From Zygnema cylindricum (lineage: Eukaryota > Streptophyta > Zygnematophyceae > Zygnematales > Zygnemataceae), in contig JBBHKE010002679.1 of assembly GCA_037447655.1 (NCBI GenBank), positions 119,097 to 157,594 on the forward strand: a DNA stretch of 38,498 nucleotides, read 5' to 3'. The notes below the pieces were generated by a model. That model saw nothing but the letters and a program-made list of their open reading frames with translations. It was not told where the DNA came from and did no database searches. Position 1 is the stretch's first letter. Each line of letters opens with the position of its first letter. The position numbers and the translations under genes are program-made. Shown here one piece after another: positions 1-10,099 of the stretch.

Positions 1-107
1 TGGCGATAACACCGATAACGATACATCGTACCAATATATCGATTATCGGCTACCCGAAAAAAAGCCCATATCGGTTATCGGCAAATCCTTACCGATACAC
101 AACACTA
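1..107. mobile_element. hAT-type MITE, right end only (cut by window start)
   Basis: The segment ends in TTACCGATACACAACACTA, identical to the right terminal inverted repeat of the elements at 2816-3700 and 33734-34169. The preceding 100 bases match their right subterminal part, which is rich in ATCGGTTATCG-like motifs. The left end lies outside the window, so the 8-bp target duplication cannot be tested. No coding content. Confidence 0.85.
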
Positions 108-152
108 GAAAAAACCATTAACACTAATAGCAATTCAAGGTGTACAGTTTAG

Positions 153-722
153 TACAGTACACCGTCAATCGCTATTAGAGTAAAGGAATAAATAGAGTAA
201 AAAAAAAATTAGTGTTATTAACACTAATCGGGAATTTTTTTTTTTTTTTTTGAAAAAAAATATAAATACTAATTAATCCCTAACTATAATTTGGGTTGTC
301 CTGAATAATAAATACCCGCCCTTTCGATGTCTACATTAATATGTGTACCCGTACAAAATCTGACAATTCATACGCCGTAGCGCTGTTCACACGGTCGACG
401 GACGAACATATGAGAACGTGATTTTTGTCGACGAGTTTGCGTCTCTTTCTTCCCGTGCACATTCACATGTGTGCGCAATAATGTTAATTGTCTTTTTTAA
501 GCCATTGTGATTCAAAAAGTACCATTTTATACGGAGATACCCTGTCCGTATGCCACACTATTTCCATCGCAGTGTGCTTCCATTGTTAACGCAAATTAAA
601 AAAAACCCCTAATTATAATAGTTGAAGAAATAGAATTATGGATTGTATTTCAGGTTATTTTTTGGAAAAAAAGGCACCGAATTAGCGTTATTTACTCTAA
701 AAGCGGTTGGCGGTGTACTGTA
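153..722 (-). mobile_element. 570-bp non-autonomous TIR element, TACAGTACACCG family, copy 1
   Basis: Both ends begin TACAGTACACCG when read inward, followed by a shared core near CAATCGCTATTAGAGTAAA, giving an imperfect inverted repeat of about 30 bp. The body is an inverted copy of 37670-38233; for example GTCGACGGACGAACATATG appears there in reverse complement. No transposase is encoded; short ORFs inside are not conserved between copies. A TA target duplication is compatible with the ends but cannot be separated from the repeat sequence, so the superfamily (Tc1/mariner-like?) is open. Confidence 0.8.
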
Positions 723-1839
723 TCATCCTAACATTTGTAGTTTCAAACTTTTGAACTTTCGTATATTTCTTTCTCAAAAAGCATTATTGTTCAAATGCGC
801 CATTTTTTACTTTTTCCTATTTTTACGTATTATTCGTGACTTTTGAAAAAATCGCAAAAAAACGCGATGTAATTTTTGTCTGGTGAACTGAACTGAACAA
901 TTTACGGGAACTGTACAGTATATTACGGTAACTTTACAGTTTTTGTACGGGAAAATGTACAGACTTTAACGAAAGTATACATTGCACTTCGTATTACTTT
1001 CTGTCCGGTAAACTGAACAAAAACTTTACGTAAATGTACGGAATTGTACCGAAAATGTACGGACTATTACGAAAGAGACGAAAATTGTACAAACTGCGGT
1101 ACATGTAAAATTCAATTTTTTTTACATGTACGGATTTGTATGGATTCACAATCACTAAAGATTTTTTCAAATCGACCTCTCCGAATTTTACATATTATTC
1201 GTGCGTTTGAATCGTGAGTAAAATACGATTTGAACATCTATGTCAATAAGTCATAGTTGTTCAAATCATGCGATTTTTTCTTTTTTCCCGATTTCTACGT
1301 ATAGTTCGCGACTTTTGAAAAATCGCAAAAAAACGCGGAGTACTTTTTGTTCGGTAAACTGAACGGGAAATTTATGGGAAATGTACGGCTTATTACGGAA
1401 ATGTACGGACTTCTACGAAAAAGAGACGTTCAGTTTACCGGAACTTTCTGTCCGGTAAACTGAACATAAAACTTACGGAATTGTATCGAAAATGTACGGA
1501 CTATTACGAAAAGAGTCGTTGCAGTGTTGAACCTTTGCGGGCGGTGAGTTTGAATTTTGTATGATCGTCTTCTTCAAAAAAAATTCACATAAGGCGCCAT
1601 GAAAACGAATCTTCAAGGTAGCCGCCATTACTGATGCCATGAAGTGGTCATTGAAACTATCGTTCAAGACATGATGGACTTAAATGTAGGGGAAGGAGAT
1701 TTAGGGTAAAGATAGATGAAGGAGATAGATGCATTTCATTTTTGGTTCAATGTGAATGTTTTTTTTTTAATTATTAACATGTTATGTCGTGCAATGCTGA
1801 ATGTTGAAAATTGTGATTATTATATTCTCTAATCTGTTT
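723..1839. repeat. GTAC-rich degenerate direct repeats
   Basis: No gene is seen. The interval is built from diverged repeat units: a block around 770-890 (TTCAAAT.CG, then CGACTTTTGAAAAATCGCAAAAAAACGCG) recurs at about 1258-1360, and a block with CCGGTAAACTGAAC, AAATGTACGGACTATTACGAAA recurs at about 1000-1075, 1345-1425 and 1445-1520. The same GTACGG/TTACGGGAAAT text occurs inside the hAT element near 2935-3010, so the blocks have been shuffled between elements. Confidence 0.6.
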
Positions 1840-1849
1840 TTTTGCAGTC

Positions 1850-2085
1850 GTATGCTCTCTGCGAGATAGAGAGAGAAGGCCATGGCTGGCTGTCAGATAG
1901 TCTCAGACAAACAGATAATATGATTTGGACAAAAAGGGGAGTTTAGTCGGGATTTGATCCTGCGACTTGCCGAAGTGGCCTGACATGCATTCTTATGTAA
2001 CCAGTTGACGTAGAAGTTCAAGACACAAAAGAAGTGTGATAAATATCTAAATATAAATAACTGTTTAGCGCTCATTTAACGAGAA
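1850..2085 (+). repeat. Old LTR fragment of the local copia family
   Basis: The order of landmarks follows the 5' half of the copia LTRs further right: a GAGAGAGAAG stretch, GCCATGGCTG, GGATTTGATCCTGCGAC, GACATG, and the AT-rich TGATAAAT...CATTTAAC stretch. The match is imperfect and no LTR ends survive. It is probably an ancient LTR remnant on the plus strand. Confidence 0.5.
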
Positions 2086-2275
2086 ATGTACAAACCGCGG
2101 TACATGTAAAATTCAAATATCGTTTACATGTATAGAATAGTACGGATTCAAAATCATTAACGATTTTAACGATTGTTTCAAAATGGTTTTTCCGATTTTT
2201 ATGTATAATTCGGGCGCTTGAATCGTGAGTAAAATGCGATTTTAACAACTATGCAAAAAGTTGAAGAACTGTACG
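2083..2275 (+). repeat. Second copy of a 190-bp repeat (cf. 1082-1260)
   Basis: The block running from GTACAAACCGCGGTACATGTAAAATTC to GAATCGTGAGTAAAATGCGATTT matches 1082-1235 almost colinearly. It contains no ORF of note. Confidence 0.7.
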
Positions 2276-2321
2276 ACTGTACAGTATTTTTAGCTTCGCA
2301 CTCGAACAGCTCGATCTAAAG

Positions 2322-3796
2322 TGCAGTACACCGTGAATCGCTATTAGCGTTCATAACGCTAATTTAGCGCCCCCAAAATTTGACCCAAATTCTTAAATAG
2401 AGTAAATAAATATAAAAAAAATTAACGTTATTTTAGGTACCTTAGTTATAAGGGTTGATAACTATAATATAGTGTCGTTTTAAATAGTGTGGCGTAGTGA
2501 CCGCTCAATTTCGTACCATTTTGTACTTTAATAAATTAAAAAAGTACAAAAATAAGTTTAATACAGTCGCGTGCGCATGTGAATGTGCACTCAAAAAACG
2601 TGTGACAAAAAAAGTGTGACGCTACATGATTCACGGTGTAGCGTTAACATTTAACTGCATGAAAATTGTCGGCACGTGCGGATGCCAAAATCACGCGACG
2701 GCGTACGATTTCGAGCATTTTATACGTGTAAAGATCTTAATCGTCGACAAATATTACAGGAAAAATCCCAAATTAGTTATTGATAAATTAGAGTTAATTT
2801 TATATTTATAAATATTAGTGTTGTGTATCGGTAAAAAAATCATCGCGATAACACCGATACCGATAGTTATCGGTTATCGAACGGTCAGCGGTCCCGATAT
2901 ATTTGTACTTTCTGTATTTTTTGTCCGGAGTGCTTTCTGTCCGGTAAACTTAACGGTAAATTTACGAGAAATGTACGGTTTTTTACGGGAAATTTACGGA
3001 ATTTGACGAAAAAATACGTTGCACTTTGTAGTACTTTTTAGGCGGTTAACTAAACATAAATTTTACGGGAACGTACGGAATAGTACCGATAAACTGTTTA
3101 TCATGGAACGGTAAAAAGACGGCGGACACAAAGTACAACGGATGCAAAATAACATTTTGCGCGCCGCCGGAATCGAACGGACGAAATTCAATGAGAAAAT
3201 ACGGCGGACGATCAGCGTGAGCGCCGGCATCTCGGAATGGCTTTTTTGGCGGCTTTTGCCAAAATAGCCGACGGATTGACATGTGGCAGGTTTCCAAAGG
3301 ATCCCAAAAAATAAAGGGACAAAGCCACGGCGTCGGATGTGAAAGGTACATCGTTTTAAATGGAGCCGTACTAAAGCCGTTCACATCTTATGCCGGATAC
3401 TGTAATTTCGGCTTGTACAAATGATCTGATTGGTAGGTACCTCAGGGGTTGTGAGTAGGGCGCGTCGGGGGAATAAGACGTACAGTTGAGTGTACACGCC
3501 GTACATTTATCTGTAAGGCTCGAACAGTTATCGCCGATTGTTATCGTTATCGGCATTATCGCCGATACGTAGCCGATATTATCGGCTACTTATCGGCGAT
3601 AAGACCGATAGCGATATATCGTACCAATATATCGCTTATCGGGTCCCCGAAAAAAGGCCCATATCGGTTATCGGCAAATCCTTACCGATACACAACACTA
3701 ATAAATATTGAAAATCCCAAATTAGCGTTAATAATGCTGAATGTTTTTTAACCCTAATTTTTTCATAACGCTAACAGCGATTCACGGTGTACCATA
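2322..3796 (+). mobile_element. TACAGTACACCG-family element, copy 2, split by a nested hAT MITE
   Basis: The left end (2322) reads TGCAGTACACCGTGAATCGCTATTAGCG and the right end (3796), in reverse complement, reads TATGGTACACCGTGAATCGCTGTTAGCG. Interior text such as GCGCATGTGAATGTGCAC resembles the copies at 153-722 and 37670-38233. Removing the hAT element at 2816-3700 and one copy of its 8-bp duplication leaves about 580 bp, close to the 564-570 bp of the other copies. This gives the order of insertion. Confidence 0.75.
2816..3700. mobile_element. hAT-type non-autonomous transposon, 885 bp
   Basis: The ends are perfect 19-bp inverted repeats (TAGTGTTGTGTATCGGTAA). It is flanked by an exact 8-bp direct duplication, ATAAATAT, at 2808-2815 and 3701-3708; 8 bp is the hAT hallmark. 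The subterminal regions are full of ATCGG/CCGAT motifs, plausible transposase-binding repeats. The longest interior ORFs have no recognisable transposase motif, so it must have been mobilised in trans. The 436-bp copy at 33734-34169 is an internally deleted relative sharing both ends. Confidence 0.92.
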
Positions 3797-4440
3797 TCAG
3801 CGACACAGTCCACTGACTAGGTAGTGTGGTGTAGTCTTACATTTTCGGCCAAAGACTCCTTTTCTTTTTTGCAATTAGTGTATAGACTAGTTTTAGTGCT
3901 CTTATGGTTTGGTTTTGTTTTCCATTTTGTTTTTCTAGCATTCTCTTTTGGGCTTGTTGTTTTGCGTTTGTAATTTAGTGCTTTAAATTTGGTACGTTGC
4001 CTTTAATAGTCGTCAACAGTTTTTAGTTTCGATCATATTTTGTACTTTGATTGTTAAACTATTGTAGCTTTTACAATAATATCTGCATCTACTAGGTCGA
4101 TGCAAATGACCCAAAATTTGCAACTGTGTCGCGGCTTGCACGATGTTAGGTGAAACCCGTTAATTTTGTCAATCTTACATCACCAAGGAGATGAGATTCT
4201 TTAAAATTTGCCATTGGAAAACCATATAGGTACAAAGCATACTCGAATTGTGATATTGTTAACTAACATTGAAATGTGGACTTCTAGTAGAGCATACACA
4301 AAGCGAAATGATTCATTTTGAAACCAAAAGCTACAAAAACAATTACAAAATTATTTTAGCTCAAAACACCACCCCCTACCATGAAAACAAAAGAAAAGGT
4401 GGCCCTTAGCCAAGAGCGTAAGATTAACAACAAAACTTAG
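3797..4440. other. No recognisable feature
   Basis: AT-rich sequence with a T-rich stretch at 3850-4080. It may be a degraded untranslated part of the neighbouring non-LTR element, but no motif supports this. No ORF of interest. Confidence 0.4.
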
Positions 4441-5160
4441 AAATACGGAGATAATATGTATATGCACCAAGTGGCGTGATAATAAAAGTCTCGAACTCCA
4501 CGACCATCATTCACCACCATAAATTGTTTTACGTGTCCGATATTATGTAAGCTCAAGGGAAACGAGGGAATACGTTGAAGACAAAGCCGATATGAGAAGC
4601 AGGAAAACATTACAAGTTCCTCCAACTTTAAAAGATTGTTAGGCCGAATCACGTAAGAAGTTGTCAAAGATAATATTATCGTCACAAAGATCTCCAAAAC
4701 AAATAGCATAAAGTTGTCAATGAGGTCTCAAGTCATGATCTTTCAAGGTCACGGTCGCATAAGGAAGCGAGATTGTTGAGGAAATAAGAGAGTCGAATAA
4801 AGGTGGAAGAGGGTGGGTGTTTGAGAGCGTTGGTGAATTGAGGCGTGAAGCGTAGAACGGAAAAAATAGGTGAAGTCAATAGCCAAGCTCCAAAACTAAG
4901 GCGCCTAAGAAAACGACGAAGAAGAATCAAAGGGAAGCACCTCGAGAAGCTCTAATTAACGGTGCCAAAAAATAATTCTTGGACACGAATAACATGCTTC
5001 CTAATAAGGATGGAGAAAACCGACATAATATACTAAAGCAAGAGAAGGGATGGAGTAAGGTTCGAAAGAGACGAATACTAAAAAGGAGAAGAAACTATCT
5101 AAAACACGAGGTAAAGGAAATGGTGTGGGTCGAAATTCCTTAGATAGGGTTTTTTTTGTT
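4440..5160 (-). pseudogene. Degraded fragment of a non-LTR retrotransposon (C-terminal region)
   Basis: Read on the minus strand, 5000-4740 matches the 3' half of the plus-strand element at about 8090-8260. GAGCTTCTCGAGGTGCTTCC and GGAGCTTGGCTATTG are shared, and the short ORF contains GAWLL, LRFTP and a following T-AL, as in the longer copy. Matching continues weakly to about 4440. The reading frame is broken everywhere, so this is a dead fragment of the same or a closely related family in opposite orientation. The reverse transcriptase part is missing or beyond recognition. Confidence 0.65.
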
Positions 5161-5796
5161 TGCTTTTTTTTGTATTATAACAAGCCTGGTTTGTGATTGA
5201 GATTGGGGAAAGTGATGAAAAATGTGATTGAGCTAGATTTAAATTAGTTGAAAGGGAGGATGTTGGATTTTGAAAGTCAACTTTTGTCTTTTGGTTTCCC
5301 TTCGTAAATCAATGGTAAGACTGCTAAGATATAGTAAAATATTATGTAACTTTTGATGTGTACAAGATCACACTAGGCGAGTTTATGCACACTTGATTTT
5401 ATATTTTTCACATTTCTTAAGAACCATACAAATATATTCGAGAAAACATCGACTTGAGAAAACAATAGTCGCGTGCATTTGAAGGTGCAAGAATCTACAG
5501 TGTGTCACTACGAGTATTGATTTTTTTCCCATAACTAAAGGTAACTTTCCTCCGCAAACACTTGTCAAATTGCTAATTTGAAAGTTGTGATTGAAAGGTG
5601 CAATCCCCATATTCCGATTGGCAACCACCGATCAAAAATCATACAAATGTTCGCAAAGAAAAAATGTTTTAGGTAGCGAAGAAAACATTACCATCAATAG
5701 TGATACATGGTGTAGTAAAGTTTCCTTTTCTCCTTCCCATTTCCCCCTTCCTCTCCCTCTATCACGTCCCATACTTCTCCCTCTCATTCAAAAATC
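5161..5796. other. Flank between the two non-LTR elements, no clear feature
   Basis: Contains a C/T-rich stretch (about 5725-5785) directly before the first ORF of the plus-strand element, which may be its 5' untranslated region. No terminal duplication was found, so the element's 5' boundary is not defined. Confidence 0.35.
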
Positions 5797-6201
5797 ATGC
5801 TCGGCCGTGCACCCTCGCCTCTTCTCCCTCGTTCAACTCCTCCACCTAAACCTAACACACAAGCCTCAACACGGATAGAATGTACCGGGTGTCATAACCA
5901 TTTCGCGAACGGTGCAGGTATTGCCCAACATACAAAGAGTTGTCAACAATTTTTGGCCCTGAGTGACCCTTCATCTAGTACCCTTTCTTCCACAACACTC
6001 CCGTCCGGACATACAAGCGAAGATTGGGCATTTGCGCGCGATTTAGACGTGCTCGGAGCTTATGATTTGGGGGCCCCCTGTCCGCGGTTATACACGCGAA
6101 TTCCAATGGTGTGCGGATTATCGTATAGGACGCCATCCACCTTCCTTTGTCCCATATTTATTCGGATCCCAAGGATGTTGGACCTTGGCACCTTCTTTTA
6201 A
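5797..6201 (+). pseudogene. Non-LTR element, N-terminal segment with CCHC zinc finger
   Basis: The first frame of the element opens at the ATG at 5797. Around residues 28-48 lies CTGCHNHFANGAGIAQHTKSC-like spacing, i.e. Cys-X2-Cys-X12-His-X3-Cys, preceded by a Pro-rich stretch. R2-clade proteins carry N-terminal zinc fingers that bind target DNA, so a targeting role is inferred. The conserved continuation (a Trp-rich segment before the RT) is found in another frame after about 6150, so a frameshift lies between about 6060 and 6150. The 45 residues after it in this frame are out-of-frame noise. Confidence 0.6.
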
Positions 6202-7628
6202 TTTTCTCACTTTGGGTTCTAATCTTACCTGGTCGTGGCGGTGGTTGTGGGGCCGGAGAAACTATGGCTCGATGTCGACGATTTCTTCGAGGCGATTGGC
6301 GAGCCTTTCATGCCGAGCACGAGGATCGAGTTGCGAGTGCTTCTTTCACACCACGTCGTACATCTCGGACTTCAGATGTGCCATCCTCCTATTGTCGTGC
6401 GGTATATTTGGGCCGATTTGGTGAGCTCTCTCGAGCAGTTCGAGCACTCCAGCCATTTAATCCTCCTCCTCGGTCTACTGCGACTGTTGAGATTCTCCTA
6501 GCACCGACTCTTGAGATTCTCCTAGCACTTCATCCACCAGCTCCTACCCCTCATTCCCCCTCTATTCACAACTTCGAGCCGACAGACTGTTTTCTTTTAG
6601 ATCGAGAATATTTAATTAAAGCCCTTACGACTTCTCCACATCTTTCAGCTGGGGGTCCTTCAAGCACTATTTATGAGTTATTTCGCGACGTTTTGCCTCC
6701 AGAATCTGGTGCTCGTGGCTTTGATATGTTTTTTCGAGTATGTTCACTTATTACGGCTGGCACTATCTCTTCTTGTATTTACGATTTCCTCACAACGTCC
6801 CGCCTCGTGGATGTTACCAAACCCAATGGGGGAATCCATCCTATTACATTGGGCGAGGTATTGTACCGATTGGTGGCCCGTGTGATCTGCATCCAGCTCC
6901 AGCCCGCTTTTCATGATTATTTCTCTCCTCATCAGTTGGAAGTGGCAACCCCGGGGGGTTGTGAGGCCGTGGTCCACGGGATCCGGGCTTTGTTAGATGC
7001 CCATCCGGATTGGTTAGTCCTCCAGGTGGATGTTTCTAATGCCTTTAATACAGTGGATCGGAATGCCATTTTTTCGGAGCTTATGGCTGTACCTTCCCCG
7101 ATTGTCGAGGTATTTCCTTTTGTGAGAGCCTTTTATTCTCTGAGCAGTAGCCTCTCTTTCTCCACTGATGATGATTTGGTCCCACTTTCCTCCGCGACTG
7201 GTACTCGTCAGGGTGATCCTCTTAGGGGCCCTTTGTTTGCCCTAGCCCATTATCGTGCTCTCCGAGCTTCTGCTGTTGCTTACCCTTCTTGCATCATACT
7301 TTCAATTGCCGATGACACACACATTATTGGTCCTTCGGACCAAGTTATACCAGCTTATAACTTTTTCAAGGATCGGTTGGCGGAACTCAATCTTTCGGTC
7401 CAGCCCTCGGAGTGTGTTGTTTGTTCCCAACGTCCTATTCCTCCTGTTTTCACTCCCCATCCTGGTTTTCAGACCCCTCTTCCTTCCGAAGGCATTCGTG
7501 TGTTGGGTTGCCCGCTTGGTTCCGATCCATACATCACAAATTCATCAATTCCGCTCTTCAGACAGATTTGTACCACGTGGACGACCTTCCTCACCTTTCT
7601 GATCCCCAGGTGGCCTTTGCTCTTCTGA
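6147..7628 (+). pseudogene. Non-LTR element, reverse transcriptase segment
   Basis: This frame carries the RT core. A KPNGGIHPITLGE-type motif lies before the fingers; VDVSNAFNTVDR contains the first catalytic Asp (motif A); GTRQGDPL is motif B; SIADDTHI holds the catalytic Asp-Asp (motif C, with Ala instead of the common Tyr/Phe before DD); GIRVLGCPLG is motif E. The upstream segment RFLRGDW.AFHAEH resembles the region preceding RT in related elements. Residues before about 6238 are doubtful. Coding homology leaves this frame near 7540 and continues in another, so the last 25-30 residues here are not real. A short duplication of GAGATTCTCCTAGCAC at 6488-6525 is an additional lesion. Confidence 0.85.
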
Positions 7629-8581
7629 CACGGTGTTTCCCCCACCGGCCCTCCTACCTTACCGGCAATTCCCCTCCCACCCCATCCTTTGTGTCCTCAC
7701 TTTGTGCTTTCGACGATGGTCTTATGGATGTCCTCCACAGTTTGTTGGGCCGTGGAGCTTTTGATTTTGAGTCTGGGCCTGCGGCACGCATTCAAGCCTC
7801 TCTTCCTGTCTCGGCTGGCGGTTTGGGTTTACTCTCGACGGCACGTGTTGCTCCAACCGCCTATTTGGGAAGTTGGTGCCTTGTTGCTTCCACTATTGTC
7901 TCTCGTTTTGTGGCTGGGGACACTCCTATTCTTGCAGCCGTGGTTCCCCGTATTTCAGATGGTGAACTAGCCTTCCAACGGTCCTTTTTGGATGCATCAC
8001 GGCTTCTTAATCCGACTGCTATCAAGGACATGCCGATGTTTTCCACTCTTAATACAACATCTGTTGCGCGTGTTCAAGAATCTATTTCTGATCAGGTTGT
8101 CGCCACTATTAAATCCGAGCTTCTCGAGGCGCTTCCTTCCGATTCTTCGCGTGCACGCTTCTTGTCTTCTGGTGGACCTGGCTCTGGAGCTTGGCTATTG
8201 GCTGTACATATCTTATCAACTCTTCGTTTCACACCGGCTCAGGTCACGACGGCCCTTAGGTTCCGGCTTGGCCTCCCACACCCACCTTTGCTTGGCTCAC
8301 TCGTTTGCTCCTGTGGCCACGTTCTCGAGCCCGACGGGGTCCATTTGCTTTGTTGCTCCCACGGGGGCGAGTTGATTCGGGCGCACGACGCGATTCGAGA
8401 CACCATAGCTACTATCGCTTCCGAGGGGGGATTTTCTGTTTGTCGGGAGGTCTCTCACATTATTCCTTCGCGTCGGATTGACCTTGTATTACTTGATGGT
8501 GCGCGTCGTACATTTGGCGAACCCTACCTCAACTACAGTCGTCACCCAAGCGGCTCGGCATGTGGGAGTAGCCGCCCGTGA
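7412..8581 (+). pseudogene. Non-LTR element, thumb/connection region and Cys/His cluster
   Basis: Genuine homology in this frame starts near 7540. It includes a LSDPQVAFALLTRC-like helix, the LPVSAGGLGL motif typical of the post-RT region in this type of element, and GAWLL..LRFTP. Near 8305-8360 a Cys-X-Cys...His...Cys-Cys cluster appears (CSCGHVLEPDGVHLLCC), followed by RRIDLVLL, which could be the Arg-X-X-Asp part of a PD-(D/E)XK restriction-like endonuclease. The frame is lost at about 8515-8530 and the remaining 20 residues are noise. Confidence 0.75.
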
Positions 8582-8915
8582 TGCGGCTAAAAGGAATGAG
8601 CGTGATTATGCCTGTCGCTACGCTATGGATGGCTTCATTCCAATGGGGGTTGAGATATTTGGTTGTGTGGGTGTGGCTTTGGACGAGCTTTTTCGTACTT
8701 GTGGTCGGCGCTCATTTGACAGGCGAGGACCTGGGAGTCCTTTTGTTTCAGTCCATACTTCCTTCTTTCGTCAACGTTTTTCCGTGGCTCTACAACGGGT
8801 GCTGGTTTCTATATTACTTCGATCGTCTATTGCTGTTATGGATCGACGGCGTGTTCTAGAACTTCCTCCTCGTGCTCCTCCGGGATTCAAGGACTTACGC
8901 GGTTGCTTTCCGTAG
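8478..8915 (+). pseudogene. Non-LTR element, C-terminal endonuclease-like segment
   Basis: Homology resumes in this frame near 8520. NPTSTTVV continues the previous Arg-X-X-Asp strand, followed by a Lys-X4-Tyr helix (AAKRNERDYACRY) and FIPMGVEIFG. In R2-like restriction-like endonucleases the core strands are followed by a conserved Lys-Tyr helix, so an endonuclease role is a reasonable inference, not a proof. The stop codon ends the element's coding region; a T-rich 3' tail follows. Confidence 0.65.
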
Positions 8916-9430
8916 ATTTTTAGTTATGTTGGTGCTAGTTTTTTCCTTTGATGTTTTGTTTGAGGGGTTTTGCTTCTTAGGGTGTTTTCAATTTCCTAGC
9001 CATTTTTTCGTATTTTCGTCAATTTTGCCTTGATTTTCCACTTTGTTTATTCCGCAGTCATGTGGTTTTTTCAGTTTTAGCAATGCTACTTCCTTTTGTT
9101 CCTATGGACTCAGATGGTTTACCATCGCGCTTTTTAATAAAGTCGGCCCCATAAACCAAAAAGACTCGCACAGAATCAATCATTCGGAGATTTAAGGGTC
9201 ACGATCGTCTGGGCATGATATCAAAGTAAAGGTGCTTTTAAGTTTGAAAAAAAGAACCCGCTTGACTGGACATAGTATAGTGGGTGTACAAAACGATAAA
9301 TAGAGAAGCTTTCCTGAGTTTGAAGTATATTACATTATTAGTTGGGAGAGAGGGTTAGACAAGAAGATTTACACCGCATTTAAGGATATTCAAACATTGT
9401 GCTCGAGTTCCAAAGGTTAACCATGAGAGG

Positions 9431-9780
9431 ACCTCTCCCTCTCCCTATCCCTCTCCCTTTCCTTTCCCTCTCCCTCTCTGTCTGTTTACCACAGCAGTAG
9501 ACGACCATCATTAAAGAAAAGAAGTTGTGAAAGTGTACAAGGCTGAAATAATGACTAAGTTGTAAACATTCACCAGAACAAAGTCTAAGACATAGAGCAA
9601 ATCCTCTCCCTCTCCCTATCCCTCTCCCTATCCCTCTCCCTCTCTCCCCTTTACCACAGCAGTTAATAACCATCTTTAGGAAAGGAAATTCCTAAAGAAA
9701 AGAATTGGCAAAGTTCACGAGGCTGGAATTGTGACTAAGTTACAAACCTTCCCCAATACGAAGTATGGGGCATAACAGCA
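9431..9780. repeat. Two-copy tandem repeat, about 175 bp, with CTCCCT runs
   Basis: Each unit starts with a (CTCCCT/CTATCC)n tract, then TTTACCACAGCAGT, AAAGAAAAGAA, GACTAAGTTRYAAAC and a CAAA/GAAGT tail. Unit 1 is about 9431-9601 and unit 2 about 9602-9780, with roughly 80% identity by eye outside the pyrimidine tract. Short ORFs across it are artefacts of the low-complexity runs. Confidence 0.75.
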
Positions 9781-10037
9781 AAAAATGGAACAGAAAACAA
9801 AGACTGTTAATTGAAGGTAAGTTTAAACAGGAATTTCTTCCTATCCACTGATTTATACAAAAGGAAATCCTAAAAAACTGAATTATAACTATCGATTTCC
9901 ACTGGAAAATTGCAATTGGGCAATCGAGCAGCTTCGACCAATACACAAACTACGTTTTTCTTTCCTCCTCCAACTGTAAATCTTTTTTTCAAAAGGAAAA
10001 AGAAAACGGAAATGGATATGAAAATGAAATAAAAAAA

Positions 10038-10099
10038 TCAGTAGTTTCCGTCAGTGTCAGCTTCTAGCTCTTTGCTCTCTTCCCAACTCTCCTGCACAC
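10038..10099 (-). CDS. MFSD5: MFSD5-like gene, proposed last exon
   Basis: Acceptor GCATTTGCAG|GTGTG. Two bases complete an Arg codon, then [19 protein letters not shown] and TGA at 10040-10038. The phase fits exon 7 exactly. The short acidic tail with Gln-Glu-x-Trp resembles the C-termini of plant relatives, and the summed length is right. The preceding intron would be 5.4 kb, far longer than the others, so an overlooked nearer exon remains possible. Confidence 0.6.

Larger units (their letters stand above)
5797..9165 (+). mobile_element. Non-LTR retrotransposon with RT and endonuclease-like C-terminus (inactive)
   Basis: One element accounts for the GC-richer block standing out from the AT-rich flanks. 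In order: a zinc-finger-containing N-terminus (5797-6201), reverse transcriptase (from about 6238), an RT-thumb/connection region, a Cys/His cluster and an endonuclease-like C-terminal region ending in a stop at 8913-8915. A T-rich 3' untranslated region with AATAAA at 9136-9141 follows. The frame changes at least three times, so no intact protein is possible. The single ORF with C-terminal Cys/His motif and Arg-X-X-Asp region is the R2-like layout (restriction-like endonuclease) rather than the APE-endonuclease layout of L1-type plant LINEs. Exact ends and target duplication were not found. Confidence 0.75.

Noticed and set aside
2626-2811. 61-codon ORF between repeats as a small gene
   Set aside because: It lies inside the split TIR element (2322-3796) and has no conserved feature.
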